From Micrococcus sp. 2A (GTDB taxonomy: Bacteria; Actinomycetota; Actinomycetes; Actinomycetales; Micrococcaceae), in NCBI RefSeq assembly GCF_039519235.1, contig NZ_CP154351.1:2170001-2234000 (forward strand): 64,000 nt of DNA, in the 5' to 3' direction. How positions within the stretch are numbered: position 1 is the stretch's first letter; each line of letters starts with the position of its first letter. Below are positions 35,201 to 43,343 of the stretch, piece after piece. Under the pieces are notes generated by a model, which was not told the origin of the DNA, did not search any database, and worked only from the letters and a program-made list of their open reading frames with translations. Position numbers and translations under genes: made by a program.

Positions 35201-36421
35201 GTGCATCCTCGTCGTGAACTCCTCGCCCAGCGCGCTCTCGGCGTGACCCAGTCCGCCGTGCGCGACGTCTTCGACATCGCGATGGACCCGAACCTCGTCT
35301 CGCTCGCGGGCGGCAACCCGTGGCTCGCGGACCTCCCGCTCGAGGAGCTCTCCCGGATCGCCGCGGACCTCGTGGCGCAGCACGGCACCGAGTCGCTGCA
35401 GTACGGCCCGGGCCAGGGCCTCGAGGAGATGCGCCAGGCGGCGGCCGCCGTCATGGCCGCGGACGGCATCCCGGACGCCGACCCCGAGCTCGTCGTCATC
35501 ACGCCCGGCTCCCAGGCCGCCATCGACACCGCGTGCCGCACGTTCGCGAACCCGGGCGACGTCGTCGTGGTGGAGGACCCCACCTTCGTGGGCGCGCTGA
35601 CCACGTTCAACACCTGGGAGCTGGATCCGGTGGCCACCCCCACGGACGAGCAGGGCCTCGTCCCGTCCGAGCTGGATGCCACGCTGACCGCGCTGGCCGC
35701 CGAGGGCCGACGCGTGGCCTTCCTCTACACGATCCCCTCGTTCGCCAACCCCTCCGGCGCCCTCCTCCCCGAGGAGCGCCGCGAGGAGGTGGCCGCGGTG
35801 TGCAAGAGGCACGGCGTGCTGATCGTGGAGGACAACCCGTACGGGCAGATCGCGTTCGACGGCGACCCGCTCACCCCGATCGCTGCGAAGCACCGGGACA
35901 ACGTGGTGTACCTGGGCACGATGTCCAAGATCTTCTCCCCGGGCGTGCGCATCGGCTGGGCGCTCGTGCCCTCCGCCCTCAAGCGCGAGTTCTACCTCGG
36001 GGCGGAGTCCGCGTTCATCCACGCCTCCACGTACTCGCAGATGCTCTCCACCGCGTTCGTCACGCAGCTGGACTGGCAGGGGCACGTGCGCGCGGTGACG
36101 GGCCTCTACAAGGAGCGCGCCGAGGCCCTGGCGTCCGCGGTGCGCGAGCACTGGGACCCGGCCGTGGACGTCATCACCCCGCGCGGCGGCTTCTTCCTGT
36201 GGGCCACTCTCCCCCAGGGCGTGAACACGCTCGAGCTCATGCACCGCGGCATCGAGGCCGGCGCGGTGTTCGTCCCCGGCGCCGCGTTCACGCCGGTGGA
36301 CGGGATCCACTCGACCCTGCGCCTGGCCTACCCCTTCGTGGAGTCCGAGAAGCTCGTGGAGGGCGTGCGCCGCCTGGCCCCCGTGGTGAACGAGGCGGTG
36401 GCGGCGAACCGCTCCCGCTGA
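35201..36421 (+). CDS. PLP-dependent aminotransferase (MocR/2-aminoadipate type, no HTH)
   Basis: 406 residues of fold type I. MDPNLVSLAGGNPWLADLPLEEL, QYGPGQGLEEMRQAAAA, ITPGSQAAIDTACRTFANPGDVVVVEDPTFVGAL, PSFANPSG, VEDNPYGQI and GTMSKIFSPGVRIGW (PLP lysine in SKIF) are the usual motifs. This branch includes 2-aminoadipate, valine-pyruvate and aromatic aminotransferases; the substrate is open. The GTG at 35201 follows a TAGGGT box (35187-35192) by eight bases, so translation is probably leaderless. It directly precedes the hpa cluster but has a separate promoter. Confidence 0.85.
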   Translation: MHPRRELLAQRALGVTQSAVRDVFDIAMDPNLVSLAGGNPWLADLPLEELSRIAADLVAQHGTESLQYGPGQGLEEMRQAAAAVMAADGIPDADPELVVITPGSQAAIDTACRTFANPGDVVVVEDPTFVGALTTFNTWELDPVATPTDEQGLVPSELDATLTALAAEGRRVAFLYTIPSFANPSGALLPEERREEVAAVCKRHGVLIVEDNPYGQIAFDGDPLTPIAAKHRDNVVYLGTMSKIFSPGVRIGWALVPSALKREFYLGAESAFIHASTYSQMLSTAFVTQLDWQGHVRAVTGLYKERAEALASAVREHWDPAVDVITPRGGFFLWATLPQGVNTLELMHRGIEAGAVFVPGAAFTPVDGIHSTLRLAYPFVESEKLVEGVRRLAPVVNEAVAANRSR

Positions 36422-36454
36422 GCCGCGCGCGGAGCCCCTTCCCCGGCCCCGGGT

Positions 36455-36468
36455 GATCGTATACGATC
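36455..36468. promoter_or_regulatory. hpa operator 1 (GATCGTATACGATC)
   Basis: A perfect 14-bp palindrome six bases ahead of the ATG of the FAH-RraA gene. TACGAT within it works as the -10 box of a leaderless promoter, so a repressor on this site would exclude RNA polymerase. The same 14 bases occur at 40585-40598. Confidence 0.8.
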
Positions 36469-36474
36469 GCTGGC

Positions 36475-38115
36475 ATGACGCAGAGCACACCCGAGATCTC
36501 CGGCCCGCAGCCCTCCGGCACCCCCACCGTCACGGAGCACGACTTCGCCGCGCGCGGCGCCCGTCCCGGCAAGGTGGTGGCCCTCCACCTGAACTACCCC
36601 TCGCGGATCGCCCAGCGCGGCCGCTCGCCGAAGTTCCCCGGCTACTTCCTCAAGGCCGGCACCTCGATCGCCCGTTCCGGCGACGTCGTCGAGCGCCCCG
36701 TCGGCACCGAGCTCCTCGCCTACGAGGGCGAGATCGCGCTCGTGATCGGCACCGCGGCCCGCCGCGTGAGCCCGGACCAGGGCTGGCGGCACGTCGCCGG
36801 CGTCACCGCCGCGAACGACTGGGGCCTCTACGACCTCCGCCACGCGGACAAGGGCTCCAACGTGAAGAACAAGTCGGGCGACGGCTACACGCCGCTCGGC
36901 CCGGCCGTCATCTCCGCGGACGGCCTGGACCCCGAGGCCCTGCGCGTGCGCACCTGGGTCAACGGCGAGCTCGTGCAGGACGACACCACCCAGGGCCTCG
37001 TCTTCCCGTTCGGCCAGCTCGTGGCCGACCTCTCCCAGCTCATGACCCTCGAGCCCGGCGACGTGATCCTCACCGGCACCCCCGCCGGCTCCTCCGTGGC
37101 CCAGCCCGGCGACGTCGTCGAGGTGGAGGTGGACGCCCCCACCGCCCCCGGTGCACCCTCCACGGGCCGCCTGGTCAGCCGCGTGGCCGAGGCCGAGCAG
37201 CCGATGGCCCCCTACGGCCACGGCCCCCAGGTGGACGACCTCCAACGCGAGGAGGCGTGGGGCTCGCGCGCGGCCGCGGGCCTGCCCCCCGTGACGGAGG
37301 ACGCCACGGCCGCCGACGCCGCGGCCACCCCGGCCGCCGAGGCTCCCACCGCCGACGCCGCCTACCGCTGGGTGCCCTCCGAGCCCCGCCCGGACCGGAC
37401 CCTGCTCACGGACGAGCTGAAGGCGAAGATCGCCGAGTGCGCGGTCGCCACCATCACTTCGCAGCTGCAGAGGCGGGGCATCCAGAACGCCACGATCGAC
37501 GGCGTGCGCCCGATGCACCCCGGCCGCCGGATCGTGGGCTACGCCCGCACCCTGCGCTTCATCGCCAAGCGCGAGGACCTGTTCACCGAGTTCGGCGGCG
37601 GGTTCAACGCGCAGAAGCGCGCCATGGACGCCGTCCAGCCGGACGACGTGGTGGTCATGGAGGCCCGCGGCGAGGCCGGCACCGGCACCCTCGGCGACGT
37701 CCTCGCCCTGCGCGCCCAGGTGGCCGGCGGCGTCGCCGTCATCACCGACGGCGGCGTGCGCGACTCCGCCGCCGTCGCCGAGGTGGGCCTGCAGGTCTAC
37801 AACGCGGCCGTCCACCCGGCCGTGCTCGGCCGCCGCCACATCCCGTGGGAGGTCGACGGGACCGTCACGTGCGGCGGCACCGCAGTGCAGCCCGGCGACA
37901 TCGTGATCGGCGACGACGACGGCGTGGTGGTGGTGCCCCCAGCCCTGCTGCACGAGGTCATCGACGACGCGTGGGAGCAGGACCGCCAGGACGCGTGGGT
38001 GTACGAGCAGGTGCAGTCCGGCCAGCCCGTGGACGGCCTGTTCCCGCCGAACGCCGAGTGGAAGGCGCGGTACCAGCAGTTCCGCGAGGCCCAGCGTGAC
38101 GCCGTCGAAGGCTGA
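36475..38115 (+). CDS. hpaG: FAH-domain / RraA-domain fusion, homoprotocatechuate pathway isomerase-decarboxylase
   Basis: 546 residues with two enzymes joined. Residues about 30-235 form a fumarylacetoacetate-hydrolase fold with metal ligands Glu84 and Glu86 (YEGEIALVIG) and Asp115 (ANDWGLYDLR), plus VILTGTPAGSS. An Ala/Thr/Pro linker (about 270-300) leads to an RraA-like domain with LGDVLALRAQVAGG and DGGVRD (Arg429, Asp430), the active site of RraA-family aldolases and decarboxylases. Classical HpaG has two FAH halves that decarboxylate OPET and isomerise the product; here one half is replaced by RraA. I infer the fusion does the same two steps. It overlaps the regulator gene by 20 bases. 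Confidence 0.78.
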   Translation: MTQSTPEISGPQPSGTPTVTEHDFAARGARPGKVVALHLNYPSRIAQRGRSPKFPGYFLKAGTSIARSGDVVERPVGTELLAYEGEIALVIGTAARRVSPDQGWRHVAGVTAANDWGLYDLRHADKGSNVKNKSGDGYTPLGPAVISADGLDPEALRVRTWVNGELVQDDTTQGLVFPFGQLVADLSQLMTLEPGDVILTGTPAGSSVAQPGDVVEVEVDAPTAPGAPSTGRLVSRVAEAEQPMAPYGHGPQVDDLQREEAWGSRAAAGLPPVTEDATAADAAATPAAEAPTADAAYRWVPSEPRPDRTLLTDELKAKIAECAVATITSQLQRRGIQNATIDGVRPMHPGRRIVGYARTLRFIAKREDLFTEFGGGFNAQKRAMDAVQPDDVVVMEARGEAGTGTLGDVLALRAQVAGGVAVITDGGVRDSAAVAEVGLQVYNAAVHPAVLGRRHIPWEVDGTVTCGGTAVQPGDIVIGDDDGVVVVPPALLHEVIDDAWEQDRQDAWVYEQVQSGQPVDGLFPPNAEWKARYQQFREAQRDAVEG

Positions 38116-38836
38116 CGCCGCCTACCAGGCGATCATGCGCGGCATCCAGGAGCAGCGCTATGAGCCGGGCGACCGGCTGGTGCTGGCCCAGATCGCGGAG
38201 GAGCTGGGGATGTCCGTGGTGCCCGTGCGCGAGGCGATCCGGCGCCTGCAGTCGGAGAGCCTGGTGGAGTTCCGCCGCAACGTGGGCGCCACCGTCGTCG
38301 GGATCGACCCCGTGGAGTACCGCTACACGATGGAGACCCTCGCGCTGGTGGAGGGCTACTCCACCGCGCAGTGCGCCCCCCACGTGACGGCGGCCGAGAT
38401 CGCGCAGGCGCGCGAGCTCAACGCCCTCATGCGCATGCTCGTCACGGGCGAGGCGGACTGGGACGCCGTGCAGTTCACCGACCTGAACCGCCGCTTCCAC
38501 GCCCTCCTGTTCGAGCACCACCAGAACGACCACGTGCAGGACCTGGTGCGCCGCGGCTGGAACCGCCTCTCGGCCCTGCGCGCCTCCACGTTCGCGTACG
38601 TGCCCGGGCGGGCGGCCGCCTCGGTGTGCGAGCACGAGGAGCTGCTGCGGCTGATCGAGGGGCGGGCGGAGTTCGCCGCCGTCGAGCACGCCGCACGGAC
38701 CCACCGGCTCAACACCCTGCACGCCTACCTGGACCACCAGGCGTCCCTCGAGGACGCCCACCCCGAGACCCCGTCCCCCGCCGGCACCCCGGCGACGACG
38801 TCACCCACCCGAGCACAGCTGGAGAGGACACCATGA
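38096..38836 (+). CDS. GntR-family (FadR-type) regulator of the hpa cluster
   Basis: 246 residues. Winged helix at about 1-70 (ADAAYQAIMRGIQEQRYEPGDRLVLAQIAEELGMSVVPVREAIRRLQSESLVEF), then an FCD domain (TMETLALVEGYSTAQCAPHVTAAEI, DLNRRFHALLFEHHQNDHVQDL, CEHEELLRLIEGR). The GTG at 38096 lies inside the end of the upstream gene and its stop overlaps the ATG of hpaE, so it is made together with the enzymes. GTATAC-centred palindromes at three hpa promoters have the size and symmetry of FadR-type operators, so autoregulation is likely. Confidence 0.82.
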   Translation: MTPSKADAAYQAIMRGIQEQRYEPGDRLVLAQIAEELGMSVVPVREAIRRLQSESLVEFRRNVGATVVGIDPVEYRYTMETLALVEGYSTAQCAPHVTAAEIAQARELNALMRMLVTGEADWDAVQFTDLNRRFHALLFEHHQNDHVQDLVRRGWNRLSALRASTFAYVPGRAAASVCEHEELLRLIEGRAEFAAVEHAARTHRLNTLHAYLDHQASLEDAHPETPSPAGTPATTSPTRAQLERTP

Positions 38837-40374
38837 GCGAGAACACCGTCTCCCACCGCAGGCCCGAGGGCCTCCCGGACGTCATCCGCCACTACATCGA
38901 CGGCCGGCTCGTCGACTCCGTGGACGGCGACACCTTCGACGTCCTGGACCCCGTCACCAACACCGCGTACATCAAGGCCGCCTCCGGCAAGTCCGCGGAC
39001 GTCGACCTCGCCGTGGCCGCCGCGAAGGCCGCCTTCGAGGGCGGCGAGTGGGCGCAGGCCATGCCGCGTCAGCGCTCCCGCGTGCTGCACAGGATCGCCG
39101 ACATCATGGAGACCCGCGGCGACCAGCTCGCCGAGATGGAGTGCTTCGACACCGGCCTGCCGATCAAGCAGGCCAAGGGCCAGGCCGCCCGCGCCGCCGA
39201 GAACTTCCGCTTCTTCGCGGACCTGATCGTGGCCCAGCACGACGACGCCTTCAAGGTGCCCGGCCGCCAGGTCAACTACGTGAACCGCAAGCCGATCGGC
39301 GTCGCCGGGCTCATCACGCCCTGGAACACCCCGTTCATGCTCGAGTCCTGGAAGCTCGCCCCGGCCCTGGCCACCGGCAACTCCGTGGTGCTCAAGCCCG
39401 CCGAGTTCACCCCGCTCTCCGCCTCGCTGTGGCCGGAGATCGTCGAGGAGGCCGGCCTGCCGACGGGCGTCTTCAACATGGTGCACGGCTTCGGCGAGGA
39501 GGGCTTCGCCGGTGACCCGCTCGTGAAGCACCCCGACGTCCCGCTGATCTCCTTCACCGGCGAGTCCCGCACCGGCCAGATCATCTTCGCCAACGCCGCG
39601 CCGTTCCTGAAGGGCCTGTCCATGGAGCTCGGCGGCAAGTCCCCCGCCGTCGTCTTCGCGGACGCCGACCTGGACACCGCGATCGACGCGACCATCTTCG
39701 GCGTGTTCTCGCTCAACGGCGAGCGCTGCACCGCCGGCTCCCGCATCCTCGTCCAGCGCGAGGTCTACGACGAGTTCGTGGAGCGCTACGCCGCGCAGGC
39801 GGACCGCGTGAAGGTGGGCCTGCCCTCCGACCCGACCACCGAGGTCGGCGCCATCGTGCACCCCGAACACTACGAGAAGGTCATGTCCTACGTGGAGATC
39901 GGCAAGGGCGAGGCCCGTCTCGTGGCCGGCGGCGGCCGCCCGGAGGAGTTCCCGGAGGGCAACTTCGTGCAGCCCACCGTGTTCGCGGACGTGGCCCCGG
40001 ACGCCCGGATCTTCCAGGAGGAGATCTTCGGCCCGGTCGTGGCGATCACCCCGTTCGACACGGACGAGGAGGCCCTCGAGCTGGCCAACAACACCAAGTA
40101 CGGCCTGGCCGCCTACATCTGGACCAACGACCTCAAGCGCGCCCACAACTTCGCTCAGGACGTCGAGGCCGGCATGGTGTGGCTGAACTCGAACAACGTG
40201 CGCGACCTGCGCACGCCGTTCGGGGGCGTGAAGGCCTCGGGCCTCGGCCACGAGGGCGGCTACCGCTCGATCGACTTCTACACCGATCAGCAGGCCGTGC
40301 ACATCACCCTCGGCGAGGTGCACAACCCCGTGTTCGGCAAGCAGGAGCAGGCCGCCTCGAAGATGGACGGCTGA
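38833..40374 (+). CDS. hpaE: 5-carboxymethyl-2-hydroxymuconate semialdehyde dehydrogenase
   Basis: 513 residues, aldehyde dehydrogenase superfamily. Oxidises the ring-cleavage product of homoprotocatechuate with NAD. Catalytic Glu265 (SMELGGKSP) and Cys299 (GERCTAGSR) are present, with PWNTPF, GNSVVLKPAEFTP and EEIFGPVVAITPF. The specific assignment rests on its place between the FAH-RraA gene/regulator and hpaD and on typical HpaE sequence (YIDGRLVDSVDGDTFDVLDPVTN). Co-translated with the regulator; ends before a terminator at 40461. Confidence 0.9.
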   Translation: MSENTVSHRRPEGLPDVIRHYIDGRLVDSVDGDTFDVLDPVTNTAYIKAASGKSADVDLAVAAAKAAFEGGEWAQAMPRQRSRVLHRIADIMETRGDQLAEMECFDTGLPIKQAKGQAARAAENFRFFADLIVAQHDDAFKVPGRQVNYVNRKPIGVAGLITPWNTPFMLESWKLAPALATGNSVVLKPAEFTPLSASLWPEIVEEAGLPTGVFNMVHGFGEEGFAGDPLVKHPDVPLISFTGESRTGQIIFANAAPFLKGLSMELGGKSPAVVFADADLDTAIDATIFGVFSLNGERCTAGSRILVQREVYDEFVERYAAQADRVKVGLPSDPTTEVGAIVHPEHYEKVMSYVEIGKGEARLVAGGGRPEEFPEGNFVQPTVFADVAPDARIFQEEIFGPVVAITPFDTDEEALELANNTKYGLAAYIWTNDLKRAHNFAQDVEAGMVWLNSNNVRDLRTPFGGVKASGLGHEGGYRSIDFYTDQQAVHITLGEVHNPVFGKQEQAASKMDG

Positions 40375-40460
40375 CGCGCCGGGCCTCCGCCGTCGTTCGC
40401 GAAGCGGGGCCCCACCTCCGCTTCCCTTCGCAGAGCGGGAGGCTGAGGCCCGCTGCCCAC

Positions 40461-40503
40461 CGACGGCGCCCGCACCCTCCTCGTGAAGGCACGGGCGCCG
40501 TCG
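40461..40503 (+). terminator. Terminator after hpaE
   Basis: Perfect 12-base arms CGACGGCGCCCG (40461-40472) and complement (40492-40503) with a 19-base loop, about 85 bases after the hpaE stop and before the hpaD promoter. Confidence 0.6.
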
Positions 40504-40584
40504 TCGTGCCGGGGGCGCATCCGTTGCGGCACGGACGCAGGGGTGGGCGGGAATGCCCGTCCCGCCCTTCCCCCCGGGCCGCGT

Positions 40585-40598
40585 GATCGTATACGATC
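40585..40598. promoter_or_regulatory. hpa operator 2 (GATCGTATACGATC)
   Basis: Identical to operator 1, 72 bases ahead of the hpaD start. TACGAT inside it can act as the -10 box, leaving a leader of about 65 bases that ends with the GAAGGAG ribosome site. Confidence 0.8.
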
Positions 40599-40669
40599 GA
40601 GCCAGTGACCGTGTCCCAGGCCACAGCGGGGCGTCACCGCCGACACCCCACCTCAGCGAAGGAGCATCG

Positions 40670-41836
40670 ATGACCAACCTCGAGAGCCGCCAGAAGACCT
40701 CGTCCGGCTTCTACGTGACCAAGGAAGCCCCCATCACCCCGGAGAACCCCCTCCCCACCCCGACGTCCGAGGCGCCGGACATCCTGCGCTGCGCGTCCAT
40801 GGAGCTCGTGGTCACGGACCTGGAGCGCTCCCGCAGCTTCTACGTGGACGTGCTGGGCCTCGTGGTGACCGAGGAGGACGACGAGGTCATCTACCTCCGC
40901 TCCATGGAGGAGTTCATCCACCACAACCTGGTGCTGCGCAAGGGCGAGATCGCCGCCGTCGCCGCGTTCTCCTACCGCGTGCGCACCCCCGAGGACCTGG
41001 ACAAGGCCGTGGCCTTCTACGAGGAGCTCGGCTGCCGCGTGGAGCGCAACAAGGACGGCTTCGTGAAGGGCGTCGGCGACTCCGTGCGCGTCGAGGACCC
41101 GCTGGGCTTCCCCTACGAGTTCTTCTACGAGACCGAGCACGTGGAGCGCCTGGCCTGGCGCTACGACCTCTACACCCCCGGCGCGCTGGTGCGCCTGGAC
41201 CACTTCAACCAGGTGACCCCGGACGTGCCCCGCGCCGCGAAGTTCATGCAGGACCTGGGCTTCCGCGTCACCGAGGACATCCAGGACGAGCAGGGCACCG
41301 TGTACGCCGCGTGGATGCGCCGCAAGCCCACCGTGCACGACACCGCCATGACCGGCGGCGACGGGCCCCGCATGCACCACGTCTGCTTCGCCACGCACGA
41401 GAAGCACAACATCCTCTCGATCTGCGACAAGCTCGGCGCGCTGCGCATGTCCGACCACATCGAGCGCGGCCCCGGCCGCCACGGCGTCTCGAATGCGTTC
41501 TACCTGTACCTGCGCGATCCGGACGGCCACCGCGTCGAGGTCTACACCCAGGACTACTACACCGGCGACCCGGACAACCCCGTGGTCACCTGGGACGTGC
41601 ACGACAACCAGCGCCGCGACTGGTGGGGCACCCCGGTCGTGCCGTCCTGGTACACGGACGCCTCCCTCGTGCTCGACCTCGACGGCAACCCGCAGCCCGT
41701 CGTCGCCCGCACGGACGAGTCCGAGATGGCCGTGACCATCGGCGCCGACGGCTTCTCCTACACCCGCGAGACCGAGGGCGAGGAGTCCATGCCCGAGTGG
41801 AAGCAGGGCGAGTACAAGCTGGGCAACCAGCTCTGA
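40670..41836 (+). CDS. hpaD: Homoprotocatechuate 2,3-dioxygenase (extradiol, type I)
   Basis: 388 residues of two vicinal-oxygen-chelate modules. Cleaves 3,4-dihydroxyphenylacetate next to a hydroxyl group. Metal ligands His178 (VRLDHFNQV), His237 (RMHHVCFATHE) and Glu290 (HRVEVYTQDYY) and the acid-base His223 (TVHDTAMTGG) keep exactly the spacing of the Brevibacterium iron enzyme and Arthrobacter manganese enzyme (155/214/267/200), shifted by 23. The protein therefore has a 23-residue N-terminal extension. The ATG at 40670 is supported by GAAGGAG. Metal (Fe or Mn) cannot be told from sequence. Own promoter with hpa operator 2. Confidence 0.95.
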   Translation: MTNLESRQKTSSGFYVTKEAPITPENPLPTPTSEAPDILRCASMELVVTDLERSRSFYVDVLGLVVTEEDDEVIYLRSMEEFIHHNLVLRKGEIAAVAAFSYRVRTPEDLDKAVAFYEELGCRVERNKDGFVKGVGDSVRVEDPLGFPYEFFYETEHVERLAWRYDLYTPGALVRLDHFNQVTPDVPRAAKFMQDLGFRVTEDIQDEQGTVYAAWMRRKPTVHDTAMTGGDGPRMHHVCFATHEKHNILSICDKLGALRMSDHIERGPGRHGVSNAFYLYLRDPDGHRVEVYTQDYYTGDPDNPVVTWDVHDNQRRDWWGTPVVPSWYTDASLVLDLDGNPQPVVARTDESEMAVTIGADGFSYTRETEGEESMPEWKQGEYKLGNQL

Positions 41837-41895
41837 TCCGCTGAGCCGAACCGCCGGTGCGCGACACCACCGCTGTGCCGGACCGCCGGCGCATC

Positions 41896-41954
41896 AGCTG
41901 GGCGCAGTACTGCCAGGTAACCCCCCGGGTTACCTGGCAGTACTGCGCCCAGCT
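41896..41954. repeat. Perfect 28-bp palindrome between hpaD and the cupin gene
   Basis: Left arm 41896-41923 (begins AGCTGGGCGCAGTACTGCCA), right arm 41927-41954 exactly complementary, three-base loop. It is unlike the DUF559-bordering repeat in sequence. It could terminate hpaD, but its length and lack of a T-run are more like a dispersed palindromic repeat. Confidence 0.85.
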
Positions 41955-42065
41955 CATCCAGTGCCTGTGTCGCGGGAGGCCTGTGCCGCGGGGAACCTGG
42001 GGGGCCTGGGGGCGGGGGGCGGGGACCGCAGACATGGCGGACGACACCCGGACTAGCCTGGCGGC

Positions 42066-42452
42066 ATGGACGAGACGAACGCGCCGACCCCTGAGGCGCC
42101 CCGCGTGCTGGCCGACGTCGCCGAGCTGACGGACGGGCTGGCCGCGGCGGAGCCCGGCGCGGCCTGGCGTCTGAAGGACGACCCGCGCGACCTGGACGTG
42201 AACCTCGTGCGGCTGCCCGCAGGCGGGCGCAACGAGCCGTTCGAGGGCCCCGGGCTGGACATCCTGGTGCACGTCGTCGCCGGCTCGGGCGTGCTCCACA
42301 CCGACGGCGGCGACGTTCCCATCCGCGCCGGCCAGCTGCTGTGGCTGCCTAAGAGCTCCCGCCGCGGCTTCACCGCTGGAGACGAGGGCCTCGCCTGGCT
42401 GACGGCGCACCGGCGGAAGCAGGGGCTCGCGATCGGACACCGGCCGGGCTGA
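42066..42452 (+). CDS. Small cupin-domain protein
   Basis: 128 residues. VNLVRLPAGGRNEPFEGPGLDILVHVVAGSGVLHTDGGDVPIRAGQLLWLPKSSRRGFTAGDEGLAWLTAHRR is a single cupin barrel. Of the usual metal ligands only His-rich positions such as LVHV and VLHT are seen, so catalysis is uncertain. TAGCCT (42054-42059) ends six bases before the ATG, a leaderless promoter without the hpa operator. It lies inside the hpa cluster but may not belong to it. Confidence 0.7.
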   Translation: MDETNAPTPEAPRVLADVAELTDGLAAAEPGAAWRLKDDPRDLDVNLVRLPAGGRNEPFEGPGLDILVHVVAGSGVLHTDGGDVPIRAGQLLWLPKSSRRGFTAGDEGLAWLTAHRRKQGLAIGHRPG

Positions 42453-42496
42453 GGCCCGCACCGCCGTCGTGAGCGGGCCCACACCCGGGCGGATCG

Positions 42497-42510
42497 CAAC
42501 GTATACGATT
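42497..42510. promoter_or_regulatory. hpa operator 3 (CAACGTATACGATT)
   Basis: GTATAC at 42501-42506 with a right half GATT and a degenerate left half CAAC; three of 14 bases differ from operators 1 and 2. It lies 34 bases ahead of hpaH. Confidence 0.6.
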
Positions 42511-42543
42511 GGCGCAGCCCGCCGTCGCACCCCGAGGAGCACC

Positions 42544-43329
42544 ATGCTGGACCACGAGACGCACGTGAAGATCGCCGACGAGCTCTTCGAGGCCGGCCGC
42601 ACCGGCACCCCCGTGCCCCTGCTGACCGCCCGCCACGCGGGCATGGAGATCGAGGACTCCTACGCCGTGCAGCGCATCTGGGCGGAGCGCCGCGTGGAGG
42701 CGGGGCGCCGCGTCGTCGGGCACAAGATCGGCCTGACCTCCAAGGCCATGCAGGCCGCCACCGGGATCACCGAGCCGGACTACGGCGTGATCTTCGATGA
42801 CCAGGTGTTCGAGTCCGGCCACGAGTACGAGACCGCGCGCATCACCAACCCCCGCATCGAGATGGAGCTCGCCTTCGTGCTCAAGGAGGAGCTGCGCGGC
42901 CCGAACGTGACCCTCTTCGACGTGCTGCGCGCCACCGAGTACGTGGTGCCCGCGCTCGAGGTCCTCGACGCCCACGTGGAGCTGCAGGGCCGGACCATCG
43001 TGGACACCATCGCGGACAACGCCGCGCTCGGCTCCATGGTGCTCGGCGGCCGCCCCGTGGCCCCCGACGCCGTGGACCTGCGCTGGGTGGCCGGGACGCT
43101 CTCCCGCAACCAGACCATCGAGGAGACCGGCGTGGCCGCGGGCGTGCTGAACCACCCGGGCAACGGCGTGCACTGGCTGGCCAACCGCCTGGCCGAGCAC
43201 GGCGACGCGCTCGCCGCCGGGGAGATCGTGCTCGCCGGCTCCTTCACCCGCCCGATGCACGTCAGCGCCGGGGACACCGTCACCGCCGACTACGGGCCGC
43301 TCGGCACCGTCACCTGCCGGTTCGCCTGA
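42544..43329 (+). CDS. hpaH: 2-oxo-hept-3-ene-1,7-dioate hydratase
   Basis: 261 residues, FAH-superfamily hydratase related to MhpD. Adds water to the double bond of OHED. GHKIGLTSKAMQAATGITEPDYGVIFDDQVF, RIEMELAFVLKEELRGPNVTLFDVLRATEYVVPALEVLDAH with the acidic metal ligands, and NAALGSMVLGGRPV are the family blocks. ATG at 42544 with GAGGAG upstream; the hpa operator precedes it. The hpaI gene follows after 14 bases. Confidence 0.92.
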   Translation: MLDHETHVKIADELFEAGRTGTPVPLLTARHAGMEIEDSYAVQRIWAERRVEAGRRVVGHKIGLTSKAMQAATGITEPDYGVIFDDQVFESGHEYETARITNPRIEMELAFVLKEELRGPNVTLFDVLRATEYVVPALEVLDAHVELQGRTIVDTIADNAALGSMVLGGRPVAPDAVDLRWVAGTLSRNQTIEETGVAAGVLNHPGNGVHWLANRLAEHGDALAAGEIVLAGSFTRPMHVSAGDTVTADYGPLGTVTCRFA

Positions 43330-43343
43330 GAGGACCCCCCGCC

